Shown here in pieces: positions 27,223 to 36,755 of a DNA stretch of 64,000 bases. Numbering within the stretch: the stretch's first letter is position 1; every line of letters starts with the position of its first letter. The DNA is from Variovorax sp. PAMC26660 (GTDB lineage: Bacteria; Pseudomonadota; Gammaproteobacteria; Burkholderiales; Burkholderiaceae_C), in NCBI RefSeq assembly GCF_014302995.1, contig NZ_CP060295.1:930001-994000 (forward strand). The letters run 5' to 3'. The notes beneath the pieces were generated by a model. The model was given only the letters and a program-made list of their open reading frames with translations, was not told the DNA's origin and ran no database searches. Both the position numbers and the translations under genes were made by a program.

Positions 27223-30200
27223 ATGGACATAAGCCGCCGCCAATTCTTCCGCGTCAGCAGCGCCGGGCTGGTCGGCTCCAGCATCGTGGCGCTCGGCTTC
27301 TCGCCGACCGCCGCGCTGGCCGAGACCCGCAACTTCAAGCTCGCGCGCACCACCGAGACCCGCAACACCTGCCCCTACTGCTCGGTGGGCTGCGGACTCA
27401 TCATGTACAGCCTGGGCGACAAGGCGAAAAACGTGGTGTCCGACATCCTCCACATCGAGGGCGATGCCGACCACCCGGTGAACCGCGGCACGCTGTGCCC
27501 CAAGGGCGCCGGCCTGCTCGACTTCGTGCACAGCCCCAACCGCCTGAAGTACCCCGAGGTGCGCGAGGCCGGCAGCACCGAGTGGAAGCGCATCGGCTGG
27601 GACGACGCGCTCGACCGCATCGCCAAGCTGCTCAAGGCCGACCGCGACGCCAACTTCCAGACCACCAACGCCGACGGCAAGACCGTCAACCGCTGGACCA
27701 GCTCGGGCATGCTCTGCGCCTCGGCCTCGTCCAACGAAACCGGATACATCACGCACAAGGCATTCCGCTCGACCGGAATGCTGGTGTTCGACAACCAGGC
27801 ACGCGTTTGACACGGACCTACGGTGGCCAGTCTGGCCCCGACGTTCGGCAGAGGCGCAATGACCAACCACTGGCAGGACATCCAGAACGCGGATGTCGTG
27901 CTGATCATGGGCGGCAATGCCGCGGAGGCGCATCCGTGCGGCTTCAAGTGGGTCATCGAAGCCAAGAAGCAGAACAAGGCGCGCCTTGTCGTGGTCGACC
28001 CGCGCTTCACGCGCTCGGCCGCCATGGCCGACTTCTACGCACCGATACGCGCGGGCTCCGATATCGCGTTCCTCGCGGGCGTGCTGAACTACCTGCTGAG
28101 CAACGACAAGATCCAGACGGAGTACGTGCGCAACTACACCAACGCGCCGTTCATCGTCGGGCCTGACTACAAGTTCGAGGACGGCATCTTCAGTGGCTAC
28201 AACGCCGAGAAGCGCAACTACGACCCCTCGTCGTGGAACTACGCGCTCGACGACAAGGGCATGGCCAAGGTCGACATGACCATGCAGGACCCGCAGTGCG
28301 TGCTGCAGGTCATGAAGCGGCACTACGCGCGCTACACGCCCGAGCTGGTGAGCCGCATCACCGGCACGCCGCAGGACAAGTTCCTGAAGGTGTGCGAGTA
28401 CATCGCGAGCACCAGCACCAGCGGCCGCACGATGACGGTGATGTATGCGCTGGGCTGGACACAGCACAGCCAGGGCTCGCAGATGATCCGCACCGGCGCC
28501 ATCATGCAGCTGCTGCTGGGCAACATCGGCGTGGCGGGCGGCGGCATGAACGCGCTGCGCGGCCACAGCAACATCCAGGGCCTGACCGACCTGGGGCTGC
28601 TGTCGAACTCGCTGCCCGGCTACATGTCGCTCGCGCGGGACAGCGAACAGAACCTGCCCGACTACTACAAGACCCGTGCACTGAAGGCGCTGCGGCCCAA
28701 CCAGATGAGCTACTGGCAGAACTACCCGAAGTTCTTCGTCAGCATGCAGAAGTCGTGGTGGGGCGATGCGGCCACGGCCGACAACGAATGGGCCTTTCAC
28801 TACCTGCCCAAGATCGACAAGCTCTACGACATCCTGCAGGCCTTCGAGCTGATGAACCAGGGCAAGCTCAACGGCTACATCTGCCAGGGCTTCAACCCGG
28901 TGGGCTCGTTTCCGGACAAGAAGAAGATCGTCGATGGGCTGTCCAAGCTCAAGTTCCTCGTCACCATCGACCCGCTGGTGACCGAGACCAGCGAGTTCTG
29001 GCGCAACTTCGGCGAGTTCAACGACGTCAAGACCACCGACATCCAGACCACGGTGTTCCGCCTCCCTTCGACCTGCTTCGCGGAGGAAGACGGCTCGCTC
29101 ACCAATTCCAGCCGCTGGCTGCAGTGGCACTGGAAGGGCGCCGAGCCTCCGGGCGAAGCCAAGGGCGACATCGAGATCGTGGCGGGCATCTTCAACCGCA
29201 TGCGCGCGGCCTACATCAAGGACGGCGGCGCCTTCCCCGACCCAATCGTCAAGCTGACCTGGCCCTACAAGATTCCGCACTCGCCTTCGGCGCAAGAGCT
29301 GGCGATGGAATACAACGGCCGCGCCATCACCGACCTGCTCGATCCGAAGGACCCGAGCAAGCCGCCGCTGGCCAAGGCCGGCGAACAGCTCTCGGGCTTC
29401 GGCCTGCTGCGCGACGATGGTTCGACCGCATCGGGCTGCTGGATCTACAGCGGCGCGTGGACGCAGGCCGGCAACCAGATGGCGAGGCGCGACAACGCCG
29501 ACCCGTATGGCATCGGCATGGTGCAGAACTGGGCATGGGCGTGGCCCGCGAACCGGCGCATCCTCTACAACGGCGCCTCGACCGATCCGACCACCGGCAA
29601 GCCGTGGATCGCCAAGCGCCGGCTGATCGCGTGGGACGGCACCAAGTGGGCCGGCTCCGACATCCCCGACATCCGGCCCGACGCGAACCCGATGGAAGCC
29701 GACGCGGTGCGCCCGTTCATCATGACGGCCGAGGGCGTGGCGCGGCTCTTCGCGCCCACCGGCATGGCCGAAGGCCCGCTGCCCGAGCACTACGAGCCCT
29801 TCGAGTCGCCGCTGGTCAACAACCTGATGCACCCGAACAACGAGAAGGCGCGCGCCAACCCCGCGGCGCGCATCTTCAAGGGCGACCTCGAACGCCTGGG
29901 CGTGCCGAAGGACTTTCCATACGTGGCGACCAGCTACCGCCTGACCGAGCACTTCCACTACTGGACCAAGAACGTGCGCACCTCGGCCATCATCCAGCCG
30001 CAGCAGTTCGTCGAGATCGGCGAAGAACTGGCGAAGGAGAAAGGCATCGCCAATGGCGACACGGTGAAGGTGTGGAGCAAGCGCGGCTTCATCAAGGCCG
30101 TGGCACTGGTGACCAAGCGCATCGTCGGGCTGCAGGTCGACGGGCGCACGGTGCACACGGTGGGGCTGCCGAACCACTGGGGCTTTGTCGGGATCGCGAA

Positions 30201-30300
30201 GCCCGGGTATCTGGTGAACACGCTGACGCCTTTTGTCGGCGATGCGAACACGCAGACGCCGGAGTACAAGTCGTTCACGGTGAACATCGAGAAGGCATGA
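27223..30300 (+). CDS. fdnG: Formate dehydrogenase-N/O alpha subunit, selenocysteine-containing
   Basis: Periplasmic catalytic subunit oxidising formate to CO2, 1025 residues including selenocysteine. A Tat signal (SRRQFFRVSS) is at the N-terminus, [4Fe-4S] ligands are C50, C53, C57 and C92, and the active site has an in-frame TGA at 27808-27810 (residue 196) followed by H197 in the context NQARV-U-HGPTVASLAPTFG. E. coli FdnG has Sec at the same position 196. The reading frame continues unbroken to 30300, so TGA is not a stop here. Molybdopterin-binding domains follow (ALRGHSNIQGLTDLG; HWGFVGIAKPG). Could equally be called fdoG. Selenium machinery is encoded just downstream. Confidence 0.97.
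27808..27840 (+). promoter_or_regulatory. Bacterial SECIS element for Sec196 of FdnG
   Basis: Ten bases after TGA begins a hairpin CGG-[T]-GGCC-AGTCT-GGCC-CCG (27821-27840). It has a bulged T at 27824 and a GT in the apical loop. The E. coli fdhF element has the same ten-base distance, bulged U and loop GU, the features recognised by SelB. Confidence 0.88.
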
Positions 30301-30334
30301 GATGAAGCGAGCTTTCAACGCCCTCGATGACTTT

Positions 30335-30459
30335 GTCTTTCTCCCTCCCCTTCCGGGGGAGGGCCGGGGTGGGGGCACGACGGCCTCCACGACAACGCGG
30401 CGCTTCATCGAAGGCCTGCCCCCATCCCGACCTTCCCCCAAAGGGGGAAGGGGCAAGAC
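30335..30459. repeat. Dispersed palindromic repeat, family A copy 3
   Basis: About 125 bp with outer inverted ends (GTCTTTCTCC-like / GGGCAAGAC) and a palindrome at each end. It fills the gap between fdnG and fdnH, so the operon transcript must cross it; it may stabilise the upstream message or reduce downstream expression. Confidence 0.86.
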
Positions 30460-30477
30460 AGAAGACCGGAGCCGCTG

Positions 30478-31452
30478 ATGTCCTCCCTCCAAACCCTCGA
30501 CATCGCCGCCCGCTCGGCCACGACCACGCCGTCGCCCGACATCCGCAACCGCCCGCAGGTGCAGCAAGTCGCCAAGCTGATCGACGTATCCACCTGCATC
30601 GGCTGCAAGGCCTGCCAGGTCGCATGCATGCAGTGGAACGACCTGCGCGACGAAGTCGGCACCACGCACGGCACCTACGACAACCCGGTCGACCTCACGC
30701 CTTCGTCATGGACGGTGATGAAGTTCTCCGAAGTCGAGCCCGAGGCCGGCAAGCTCGAATGGCTGATCCGCAAGGACGGCTGCATGCACTGCGACGACCC
30801 GGGTTGCCTGAAGTCGTGCCCATCGCCGGGCGCCATCGTCAAGTACAGCAACGGCATCGTCGACTTCATCAGCGAGCATTGCGTGGGCTGCGGCAACTGC
30901 GTCACCGGCTGCCCCTTCGACGTGCCGCGCATCAGCAAGGCCGACAACAAGGCCTACAAGTGCTCGCTGTGCTCCGACCGCGTGGGCGTGGGCCTGGAGC
31001 CGGCCTGCGTGAAGGCCTGCCCCACCGGCGCATTGCACTTCGGCACCAAGGAAGACATGCACGAGTACGCATCGGAACGCATCGTCGACCTGAAGGACCG
31101 CGGCTTTGCCAATGCCGGCGTGTACGACCCGGCCGGTGTCGGCGGCACCCACGTGATGTACGTGCTGCAGCATGCCGACCGACCGGGCCTCTACGCCGGT
31201 CTTCCCAAGGACCCGCACATCAGCCCGCTGGTGTCGCTGTGGAAGGGCGTGGCCAAGCCGCTCGCGGTGGTCGCGATGATCGGCGCGGTAGTCGGCAGCT
31301 TCTTCCACTACATGAAGGTCGGGCCGATCGAGCCGAAGGACGAGCATCCGGATGCCGGCCTCGACGGCAAGCCGGACGACGTGGTGGTGATCGAAGCGCC
31401 GCCCACGGCATCCACACCCGCCGAACCCGTGCGCGAACAACCCCGCGCCTGA
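30478..31452 (+). CDS. fdnH: Formate dehydrogenase-N/O beta subunit, iron-sulfur
   Basis: Electron-transfer subunit, 324 residues. Four ferredoxin-type cysteine clusters are visible: [36 protein letters not shown] and CSLCSDRV...CVKACPTG, enough for four [4Fe-4S] centres. A single C-terminal membrane helix lies near 257-276 ([17 protein letters not shown]), followed by a charged, proline-rich tail. It passes electrons from FdnG to the cytochrome b subunit. Confidence 0.96.
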   Translation: MSSLQTLDIAARSATTTPSPDIRNRPQVQQVAKLIDVSTCIGCKACQVACMQWNDLRDEVGTTHGTYDNPVDLTPSSWTVMKFSEVEPEAGKLEWLIRKDGCMHCDDPGCLKSCPSPGAIVKYSNGIVDFISEHCVGCGNCVTGCPFDVPRISKADNKAYKCSLCSDRVGVGLEPACVKACPTGALHFGTKEDMHEYASERIVDLKDRGFANAGVYDPAGVGGTHVMYVLQHADRPGLYAGLPKDPHISPLVSLWKGVAKPLAVVAMIGAVVGSFFHYMKVGPIEPKDEHPDAGLDGKPDDVVVIEAPPTASTPAEPVREQPRA

Positions 31453-31462
31453 GGAGACTGCG

Positions 31463-32086
31463 ATGACACGCTACTACCTTCGCCGCTACCGCGATGCCAC
31501 GCGCATGAACCACTGGTTCGTTGCAATCATGTTCTTCGCGGCGGCGCTCTCTGGCCTGGCCTTCTTCCACCCCAGCCTGTTCTTTTTGAGCACGCTGTTC
31601 GGCGGCGGCCCGTGGACGCGCATCCTGCATCCCTTCATGGGGCTGTTGATGGTGCTGGGCTTCGTGTTCCTGTTCTTCACCATGTGGCGCGAGAACATCC
31701 TCGACAAGGTCGACCGCGAATGGATTGCCAACGCGCCGAAGATGCTCAAGGGCGACAAGTCGAGCATGCCGCCGGTGGGCAAGTACAACGCGGGCCAGAA
31801 GCTGGTGTTCTGGGCCTTCGGCATCAGCCTGCTGCTGCTGTTCGTGACCGGCTTCATGTTCTGGAGCCCGTGGTTCGTCGGCTTCTTCCCGATCCTCGTG
31901 CGCCGCATTGCGGTGGTCGTGCATTCGGCCTCGGCCGTGGTGCTGATCCTGTCGGTCATCACGCACATCTACGCCGCGATCTGGGTCAAGGGCACGCTGC
32001 GCGCCATGACGCGCGGCACCGTCACCGAGGGATGGGCCAAGCTCAATCATCCCTTGTGGCATCGCAAGATGACGCGCGGTGAATAA
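31463..32086 (+). CDS. fdnI: Formate dehydrogenase-N/O gamma subunit, cytochrome b556
   Basis: Membrane di-haem cytochrome b that delivers electrons to quinone, 207 residues and four helices. Probable haem-ligand histidines are in RMNHWFVAIMFF, ILHPFMGLLM and VVVHSASAVVLILSVITHIY. It starts 10 bases after fdnH. The enzyme with FdnGH would link formate oxidation to the quinone pool and so to the bo3 oxidase encoded at 8.5-12.6 kb. Confidence 0.95.
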   Translation: MTRYYLRRYRDATRMNHWFVAIMFFAAALSGLAFFHPSLFFLSTLFGGGPWTRILHPFMGLLMVLGFVFLFFTMWRENILDKVDREWIANAPKMLKGDKSSMPPVGKYNAGQKLVFWAFGISLLLLFVTGFMFWSPWFVGFFPILVRRIAVVVHSASAVVLILSVITHIYAAIWVKGTLRAMTRGTVTEGWAKLNHPLWHRKMTRGE

Positions 32087-32094
32087 CGCCTCCT

Positions 32095-32213
32095 GTCTTT
32101 CTCCCTCCCCTCCCGGGGGAGGGTTGGGGTGGGGGCACAGCGGCCTCGCCCCTGCAAAGGCGCTCGTTGGGCGCTGCCCCCACCCCAGCCTTCCCCTGGA
32201 AGGGGAAGGAGAC
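32095..32213. repeat. Dispersed palindromic repeat, family A copy 4
   Basis: About 120 bp with the terminal pair GTCTTTCTCC / GGAAGGAGAC. It occupies nearly the whole gap between fdnI and fdhE. Confidence 0.86.
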
Positions 32214-32247
32214 ATGCGGGAACGCAGATCGCTGTAGAGTGGGCGGA

Positions 32248-33279
32248 ATGAACAGCCCCACCGGCACCCCACCACCGATCCGGACCACGCGCGTTCTCGA
32301 TCCCGAACAGATCGCGATGCAGGCCGGGCGGCAAATGCCGTTCCTGCGCCTGCCCGTGCGTGCCGCCGTGTTCTCCGACCGGCAGTTGCGCCTGCGCCAG
32401 CTCGCGGCCTCGCACCCGATGCGCGAGTACCTGATCTTCATTGCGGACTTGGCGCAAGCACAGCATCAGGTGCTGCAGGACTACCCGAAGGTCGCCCTGC
32501 CTGAATCCACCGCACTCGAAGCCGCATCGCAAGCGCTCAAGCCACCGATGCCTGCCTTCGGCTGGCCGCGCGATGCCGTGTGGCGGCAGGAGCTTCGGCG
32601 CCTGCTGGGCCTCTTTCGCGTTCGCCTGCCCGAAGGCGCGGCGCGCGACACGCTCGACCGCGTGGTGGCCGCCGACGATGCCTGGCTCGACCAGCAGGCC
32701 GATCTTCTCTCGCGCCGCATCATGTTCGGACTCGATCTTGCTGCGGCCCCGCTGATCGCCTCCGGTCTTCAGGCCTACTGGACACAGCTCGTGCTGCAGG
32801 TGGCCGAACGCGATGGCGAGAACATCTTCGGCCGCACCGACCCCGGCAATGAATGCCCCTGCTGCGGCAGCGTGCCGACCGTGAGCATCACGCGCATCGG
32901 CGCCGACGAGGCGGGCTTTCGCTATCTGCACTGCTCGCTGTGCAGCACCGAGTGGCACTACGTGCGCATCAAGTGCACGCACTGCGAAAGCACCAAGGGC
33001 ATTCACTTCGAATCACTCACGCCGCAGCCCGGCATCGAGCTGCCCGCCACGGGCGCGCGCGAAGGTGCGGTGAAGGCCGAGTGCTGCGACAGCTGCGGCC
33101 ACTACCTCAAGCAGATCGCGATGGAGAAAGACCCCGAGGTCGAACCCGTGGCGGACGACCTCGCCAGCGTGACGCTCGACCTGCTGGTGTCCGAAGCCGG
33201 CCACCAGCGCAGCGGCCATAACCTGATGCTGCTGTTCGGCGACCCTGAAGAAATCACCGACGACGGCGGAGGCGGCTGA
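32248..33279 (+). CDS. fdhE: Formate dehydrogenase accessory protein FdhE
   Basis: Cytoplasmic, rubredoxin-like iron protein needed for maturation of Tat-exported formate dehydrogenases, 343 residues. Four pairs of CxxC are in the C-terminal half: CPCCGS, HCSLCS, KCTHCE and CCDSCG. ATG 32248 is chosen; the open frame upstream runs into repeat sequence. The stop overlaps the selA start (TGATG). Confidence 0.94.
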   Translation: MNSPTGTPPPIRTTRVLDPEQIAMQAGRQMPFLRLPVRAAVFSDRQLRLRQLAASHPMREYLIFIADLAQAQHQVLQDYPKVALPESTALEAASQALKPPMPAFGWPRDAVWRQELRRLLGLFRVRLPEGAARDTLDRVVAADDAWLDQQADLLSRRIMFGLDLAAAPLIASGLQAYWTQLVLQVAERDGENIFGRTDPGNECPCCGSVPTVSITRIGADEAGFRYLHCSLCSTEWHYVRIKCTHCESTKGIHFESLTPQPGIELPATGAREGAVKAECCDSCGHYLKQIAMEKDPEVEPVADDLASVTLDLLVSEAGHQRSGHNLMLLFGDPEEITDDGGGG

Positions 33280-34727
33280 TGGCGACGCCCGAAGAGTCCG
33301 TGGTCCACGGCTCGACGGCAAGGCCCCAGGATCTGCCTTCTGTCGATCAACTGCTGCGCGCCGAAGCGCCGCGTGCGCTGCTGGCCGAGCATGGCCATAC
33401 CCTCGTTGTCAGTGAGGCGCGTGCGCTGCTCGAAGGGCTTCGCGCTCGCGCCGTCGCTGGAAAGTTGCCCACCTCGGAAGTGCAACCCGATGCGCTCGGC
33501 CATGCACTCGCCGCCCGCGTGCAACACCGCCTCGCACCGCGCATGCGCGCCGTGCTGAACCTCACCGGCACCGTCATCCACACCAACCTCGGCCGCGCGC
33601 TGCTGGCCGATGCGGCGCTGCAGCGGCTGCTGACGGTGATGACCTCGCCCAACAACCTCGAATACGACCTCGCCACTGGCAGCCGCGGCGACCGCGACTC
33701 GCTGGTCGAGGAGCTGCTGTGCACCATCACCGGCGCCGAAGCCGCAACGGTGGTCAACAACAACGCGGCAGCCGTGCTGCTGACCATCGCGGCATTGGCA
33801 CGCGATCGCGAAGTCATCGTCTCGCGCGGCGAGCTGGTCGAGATCGGCGGCGCCTTCCGCATGCCCGACGTGATGGCCAGCGCCGGCGCGCGCATGGTCG
33901 AGGTGGGCACCACCAACCGCACGCACCCGCAAGACTACGAACGCGCCATCAACGCACAAACCGCGCTCGTGATGAAGGTGCACACCAGCAACTACGCCGT
34001 GCAGGGCTTCACCGCCGCGGTCGACGAAGCCACGCTCGCCGGCATCGCGCATGCGCGCGGCGTGCCGCTGGCCACCGACCTGGGCAGCGGCTCGCTGGTC
34101 GACCTGGCCCACTACGGCCTGCCGCGCGAACCGCTGCCGCAGGAGATGCTCGCAGCCGGCTGCGATGTCGTCACCTTCTCGGGCGACAAGCTGCTGGGCG
34201 GCCCGCAGGCCGGACTCATCGTCGGCAGCAAGGAGGCCGTGGGCCGCATCCGCAAGTTCCCGATGAAGCGCGCACTGCGCATGAGCAAGCTGCCGCTGGC
34301 CGCGCTCGAAGCGACGCTCTCGCTCTACCTGCGGCCCGAACGGCTCGCCAAGGACCTGCCGACGCTGCGCCTGCTGACGCGACCGGCCGACGCGATCCGC
34401 GAGATGGCCGATACGTTGCTGACGCCCGTGCAGGCTGCCGTGTCGCCCCGCTTCACCGTCGAAGTGGTGTCGCTGCTGGGCCAGATCGGCTCGGGCTCGC
34501 TGCCGGTGGAACGCCTGCCCTCGGCCGGCCTCGCGCTCTCACCTGCCGGCACCTCGAAGAAAGGCATCGGCACCGCGCTCGATGCGCTCGCCACCGCATT
34601 GCGCGGCCTGCCATTGCCGGTGATCGGCCGCATCGCGGAAGACCGGCTTCTGCTCGACCTGCGCTGCCTCGAAGACAGCGCGCCCTTCACAGCCCAGCTC
34701 GACGAACTGCGAGAGCGACTGACGTAG
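33279..34727 (+). CDS. selA: L-seryl-tRNA(Sec) selenium transferase SelA
   Basis: PLP enzyme that converts Ser-tRNA(Sec) to Sec-tRNA(Sec) using selenophosphate, 482 residues against about 463 in E. coli. The PLP Lys is K304 in FSGDKLLGGPQAG. Conserved NLTGTVIHTNLGRALL and EYDLATGSRGDRD are intact. Translationally coupled to fdhE by a TGATG overlap, so selenocysteine synthesis is produced with the enzyme that needs it. Confidence 0.97.
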   Translation: MATPEESVVHGSTARPQDLPSVDQLLRAEAPRALLAEHGHTLVVSEARALLEGLRARAVAGKLPTSEVQPDALGHALAARVQHRLAPRMRAVLNLTGTVIHTNLGRALLADAALQRLLTVMTSPNNLEYDLATGSRGDRDSLVEELLCTITGAEAATVVNNNAAAVLLTIAALARDREVIVSRGELVEIGGAFRMPDVMASAGARMVEVGTTNRTHPQDYERAINAQTALVMKVHTSNYAVQGFTAAVDEATLAGIAHARGVPLATDLGSGSLVDLAHYGLPREPLPQEMLAAGCDVVTFSGDKLLGGPQAGLIVGSKEAVGRIRKFPMKRALRMSKLPLAALEATLSLYLRPERLAKDLPTLRLLTRPADAIREMADTLLTPVQAAVSPRFTVEVVSLLGQIGSGSLPVERLPSAGLALSPAGTSKKGIGTALDALATALRGLPLPVIGRIAEDRLLLDLRCLEDSAPFTAQLDELRERLT

Positions 34728-34765
34728 TTTCTTCCCCCAACCCATCCACCCACCAGGAGAAAGCG

Positions 34766-35881
34766 ATGAATCCCCTCGACGTGCTCGCCAGTATCGAAAC
34801 TGAAACGCTGCAGCCACTGGCGCCAAGGACCGACAGCGAGGGACGCTTTCCACGAGAGGTGATCGATGCGATGGGCAAGGCGGGCCTGCTCGGGCTGGTC
34901 TCCACCGCATCGGTCGGCGGCCAGGGCCTCGGCCTGAAGGAAGCCGCGCAGGTCGTTTCGCGCATCGCGCAGACCTGCCCCTCCACCGCAATGGTGGTGT
35001 GCATGCACTACTGCGCCAGCGCGGTGATCGAACAGTTCGGCCCGGAGGCCACACGCCGCGCAATTGCCGCAGGCAAGCACCTGAGCACCCTCGCCTTTTC
35101 CGAAGCCGATTCGCGCAGCCACTTCTGGGCGCCCACCGGCACCGCGCGTGCCGATGGCGCGAATGTGGTGCTCGATGCGCGCAAGAGCTGGGTCACCTCC
35201 GCCTTCGAGGCCGACAGCTATGTGTGGTCGAGCAAGCCGCTCGCGGCCGAAGGTGCGAGCACGCTGTGGCTGGTCGATGCGAAGTCCGATGGCCTCACCC
35301 AGCCCGGCCGCTTCGATGGCCTCGGGCTGCGCGGCAACGCCTCCACCCCGATCACCGCGAAGGACGTGCGCGTGGCCGCCAGCGCGCGGCTTGGTGAAGA
35401 CGGCAAGGGCTTCGACACGATGATGGGCGTGGTGCTGCCCTGGTTCTCGGTGCTCAGCGCGGCCTGCTCGGTCGGCCTGATGGAAGGCGCGTTGAGCCGT
35501 GCCATCGGCCATGTGGGCCAGACGCGGCACGTGCACCTCGATTCATCGCTGGCCGACCTGCCCACCATCCGCGCCTACCTGGCCCGCGCGCGCATCAAGA
35601 CCGACATGGTGCAGACGCTGCTCGACGACACGGTGGCCGCCATCGGCGCCGGCCGCGCCGACACCATGCTGCGCGTGCTCGAAGTGAAGGCCGCAGCCGC
35701 CGAGAGCGCGCTCGAAGTGACCGACATCGCCATGCGCGTGTGCGGCGGCGCGGCCTTCCGCAAGGAGGCCGGCATCGAACGTCTGTTCCGCGATGCACGC
35801 GCCTCCAGCGTGATGGCGCCCACGTCCGACGTGCTCTACGACTTCATCGGCAAGGCCATCACCGGCCTGCCGCTGTTCTGA
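34766..35881 (+). CDS. Acyl-CoA-dehydrogenase-fold flavoprotein of unknown role, in sel operon
   Basis: 371 residues with the three-part acyl-CoA dehydrogenase fold: N-terminal helices, a central beta domain (LSTLAFSEADSRSHF, SWVTSAFEADSYVWSS) and C-terminal helices (GGAAFRKEAGIERLFRDARA). In true acyl-CoA dehydrogenases such as the short- and medium-chain enzymes a catalytic Glu sits in a segment like EGTSE; here the segment reads APTSD near 351-355, so the base is missing. This suggests a flavin monooxygenase or reductase-like role similar to DszC/SfnB relatives. It has an AGGAGA site and lies between selA and selB, with two more unknown genes. A link to selenium metabolism is inferred from position only. 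Confidence 0.82.
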   Translation: MNPLDVLASIETETLQPLAPRTDSEGRFPREVIDAMGKAGLLGLVSTASVGGQGLGLKEAAQVVSRIAQTCPSTAMVVCMHYCASAVIEQFGPEATRRAIAAGKHLSTLAFSEADSRSHFWAPTGTARADGANVVLDARKSWVTSAFEADSYVWSSKPLAAEGASTLWLVDAKSDGLTQPGRFDGLGLRGNASTPITAKDVRVAASARLGEDGKGFDTMMGVVLPWFSVLSAACSVGLMEGALSRAIGHVGQTRHVHLDSSLADLPTIRAYLARARIKTDMVQTLLDDTVAAIGAGRADTMLRVLEVKAAAAESALEVTDIAMRVCGGAAFRKEAGIERLFRDARASSVMAPTSDVLYDFIGKAITGLPLF

Positions 35882-35894
35882 AAGATTGCCCTTC

Positions 35895-36755
35895 ATGTCC
35901 GAACCCACATTGATCATGGGCGCCGTGGCCTATGCGCCCAAGGTCGTCACCATCTGGGAAGGCTTCAAGGCCTTCTTCGTGAAGAACGGCCTGCCCTTCG
36001 ACTACGTGCTGTATTCGAACTACGAAAAGCAGGTCGAGGCGCAATTCGACGACACGCTGCACCTGGCCTGGAACTCGCCGCTGGCCTGGGTGCGCGCCGA
36101 CCGCATCGCGCGCAGCCGGGGCCAGCAAGTGAAGGCGGTTGCCATGCGCGACACCGACTGCGACCTGCGCTCGGCCATCGTCGTGCGCGCCGACAGCCCG
36201 GTGCAGACGCTGGCCGAGCTGCGCGACAAGACCGTCGGCATGGGCGCACTCGATTCACCGCAGGCCACGTTGATCCCGCTCGATCATCTGCGCAGCGCAG
36301 GCCTTGTGAAGCAGCGCGACTTTCAGTTGCGTTACTTCGACGTTCTGGGCGGCAAGCACGGCGACCACATCGGCGGCGAGCGCGATGCAGCCGTGGCGCT
36401 GATGGCCGGCGAGGTCGATGCCTGCTGCCTCATCGACGGCAACCACCTGGCCTTCGGCCTCGATGGCACGCTGCCTTCGGGCAGCACGCGCGTCATTGCG
36501 CGCACTGGCGCTTATGACCACTGCAACTTCACCACCAGCCCCGGTGCGCCTGCCGATTTGATCGAGCGCTTCGTCGCGCTGCTGATGGCCATGCGCTGGG
36601 ACGACCCCCAGGTGCGGCCGCTGCTCGAACTCGAAGGCCTGCGCGAATGGCGTGCGGGCCGCACCAGCGGTTACGCGTTGCTTGAACGCGCGGTGGACGA
36701 CGAAAACTTCTACAGCCGCGATGGCGCCATCCTCAACCCCGACTATCGATATTGA
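35895..36755 (+). CDS. PhnD-like binding-fold protein without signal peptide, in sel operon
   Basis: 286 residues of the type-2 periplasmic-binding fold, resembling PhnD/phosphonate-binding proteins ([38 protein letters not shown]). Unlike transport binding proteins it has no signal peptide; the ATG at 35895 leads directly into the first strand, so it is expected in the cytoplasm. There is no ABC permease beside it. It might bind a small oxyanion or organoselenium ligand for one of its neighbours. The downstream gene starts inside its last 35 bases. Confidence 0.78.
   Translation: MSEPTLIMGAVAYAPKVVTIWEGFKAFFVKNGLPFDYVLYSNYEKQVEAQFDDTLHLAWNSPLAWVRADRIARSRGQQVKAVAMRDTDCDLRSAIVVRADSPVQTLAELRDKTVGMGALDSPQATLIPLDHLRSAGLVKQRDFQLRYFDVLGGKHGDHIGGERDAAVALMAGEVDACCLIDGNHLAFGLDGTLPSGSTRVIARTGAYDHCNFTTSPGAPADLIERFVALLMAMRWDDPQVRPLLELEGLREWRAGRTSGYALLERAVDDENFYSRDGAILNPDYRY

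Noticed and set aside
27808..27810. In-frame TGA splitting the formate dehydrogenase alpha gene, possible pseudogene
   Set aside because: Position, SECIS hairpin and complete selA, selB, selC and selD genes in the window show it is a selenocysteine codon.
27154..30669. 1171-codon open frame on the minus strand opposite fdnG
   Set aside because: High GC leaves antisense frames open; the composition is not protein-like (Arg/Gly/His/Val runs) and a well-recognised gene occupies the other strand.
34766..35881. Calling the flavoprotein an ordinary acyl-CoA dehydrogenase
   Set aside because: The usual catalytic Glu segment is altered and there are no other fatty-acid oxidation genes nearby.
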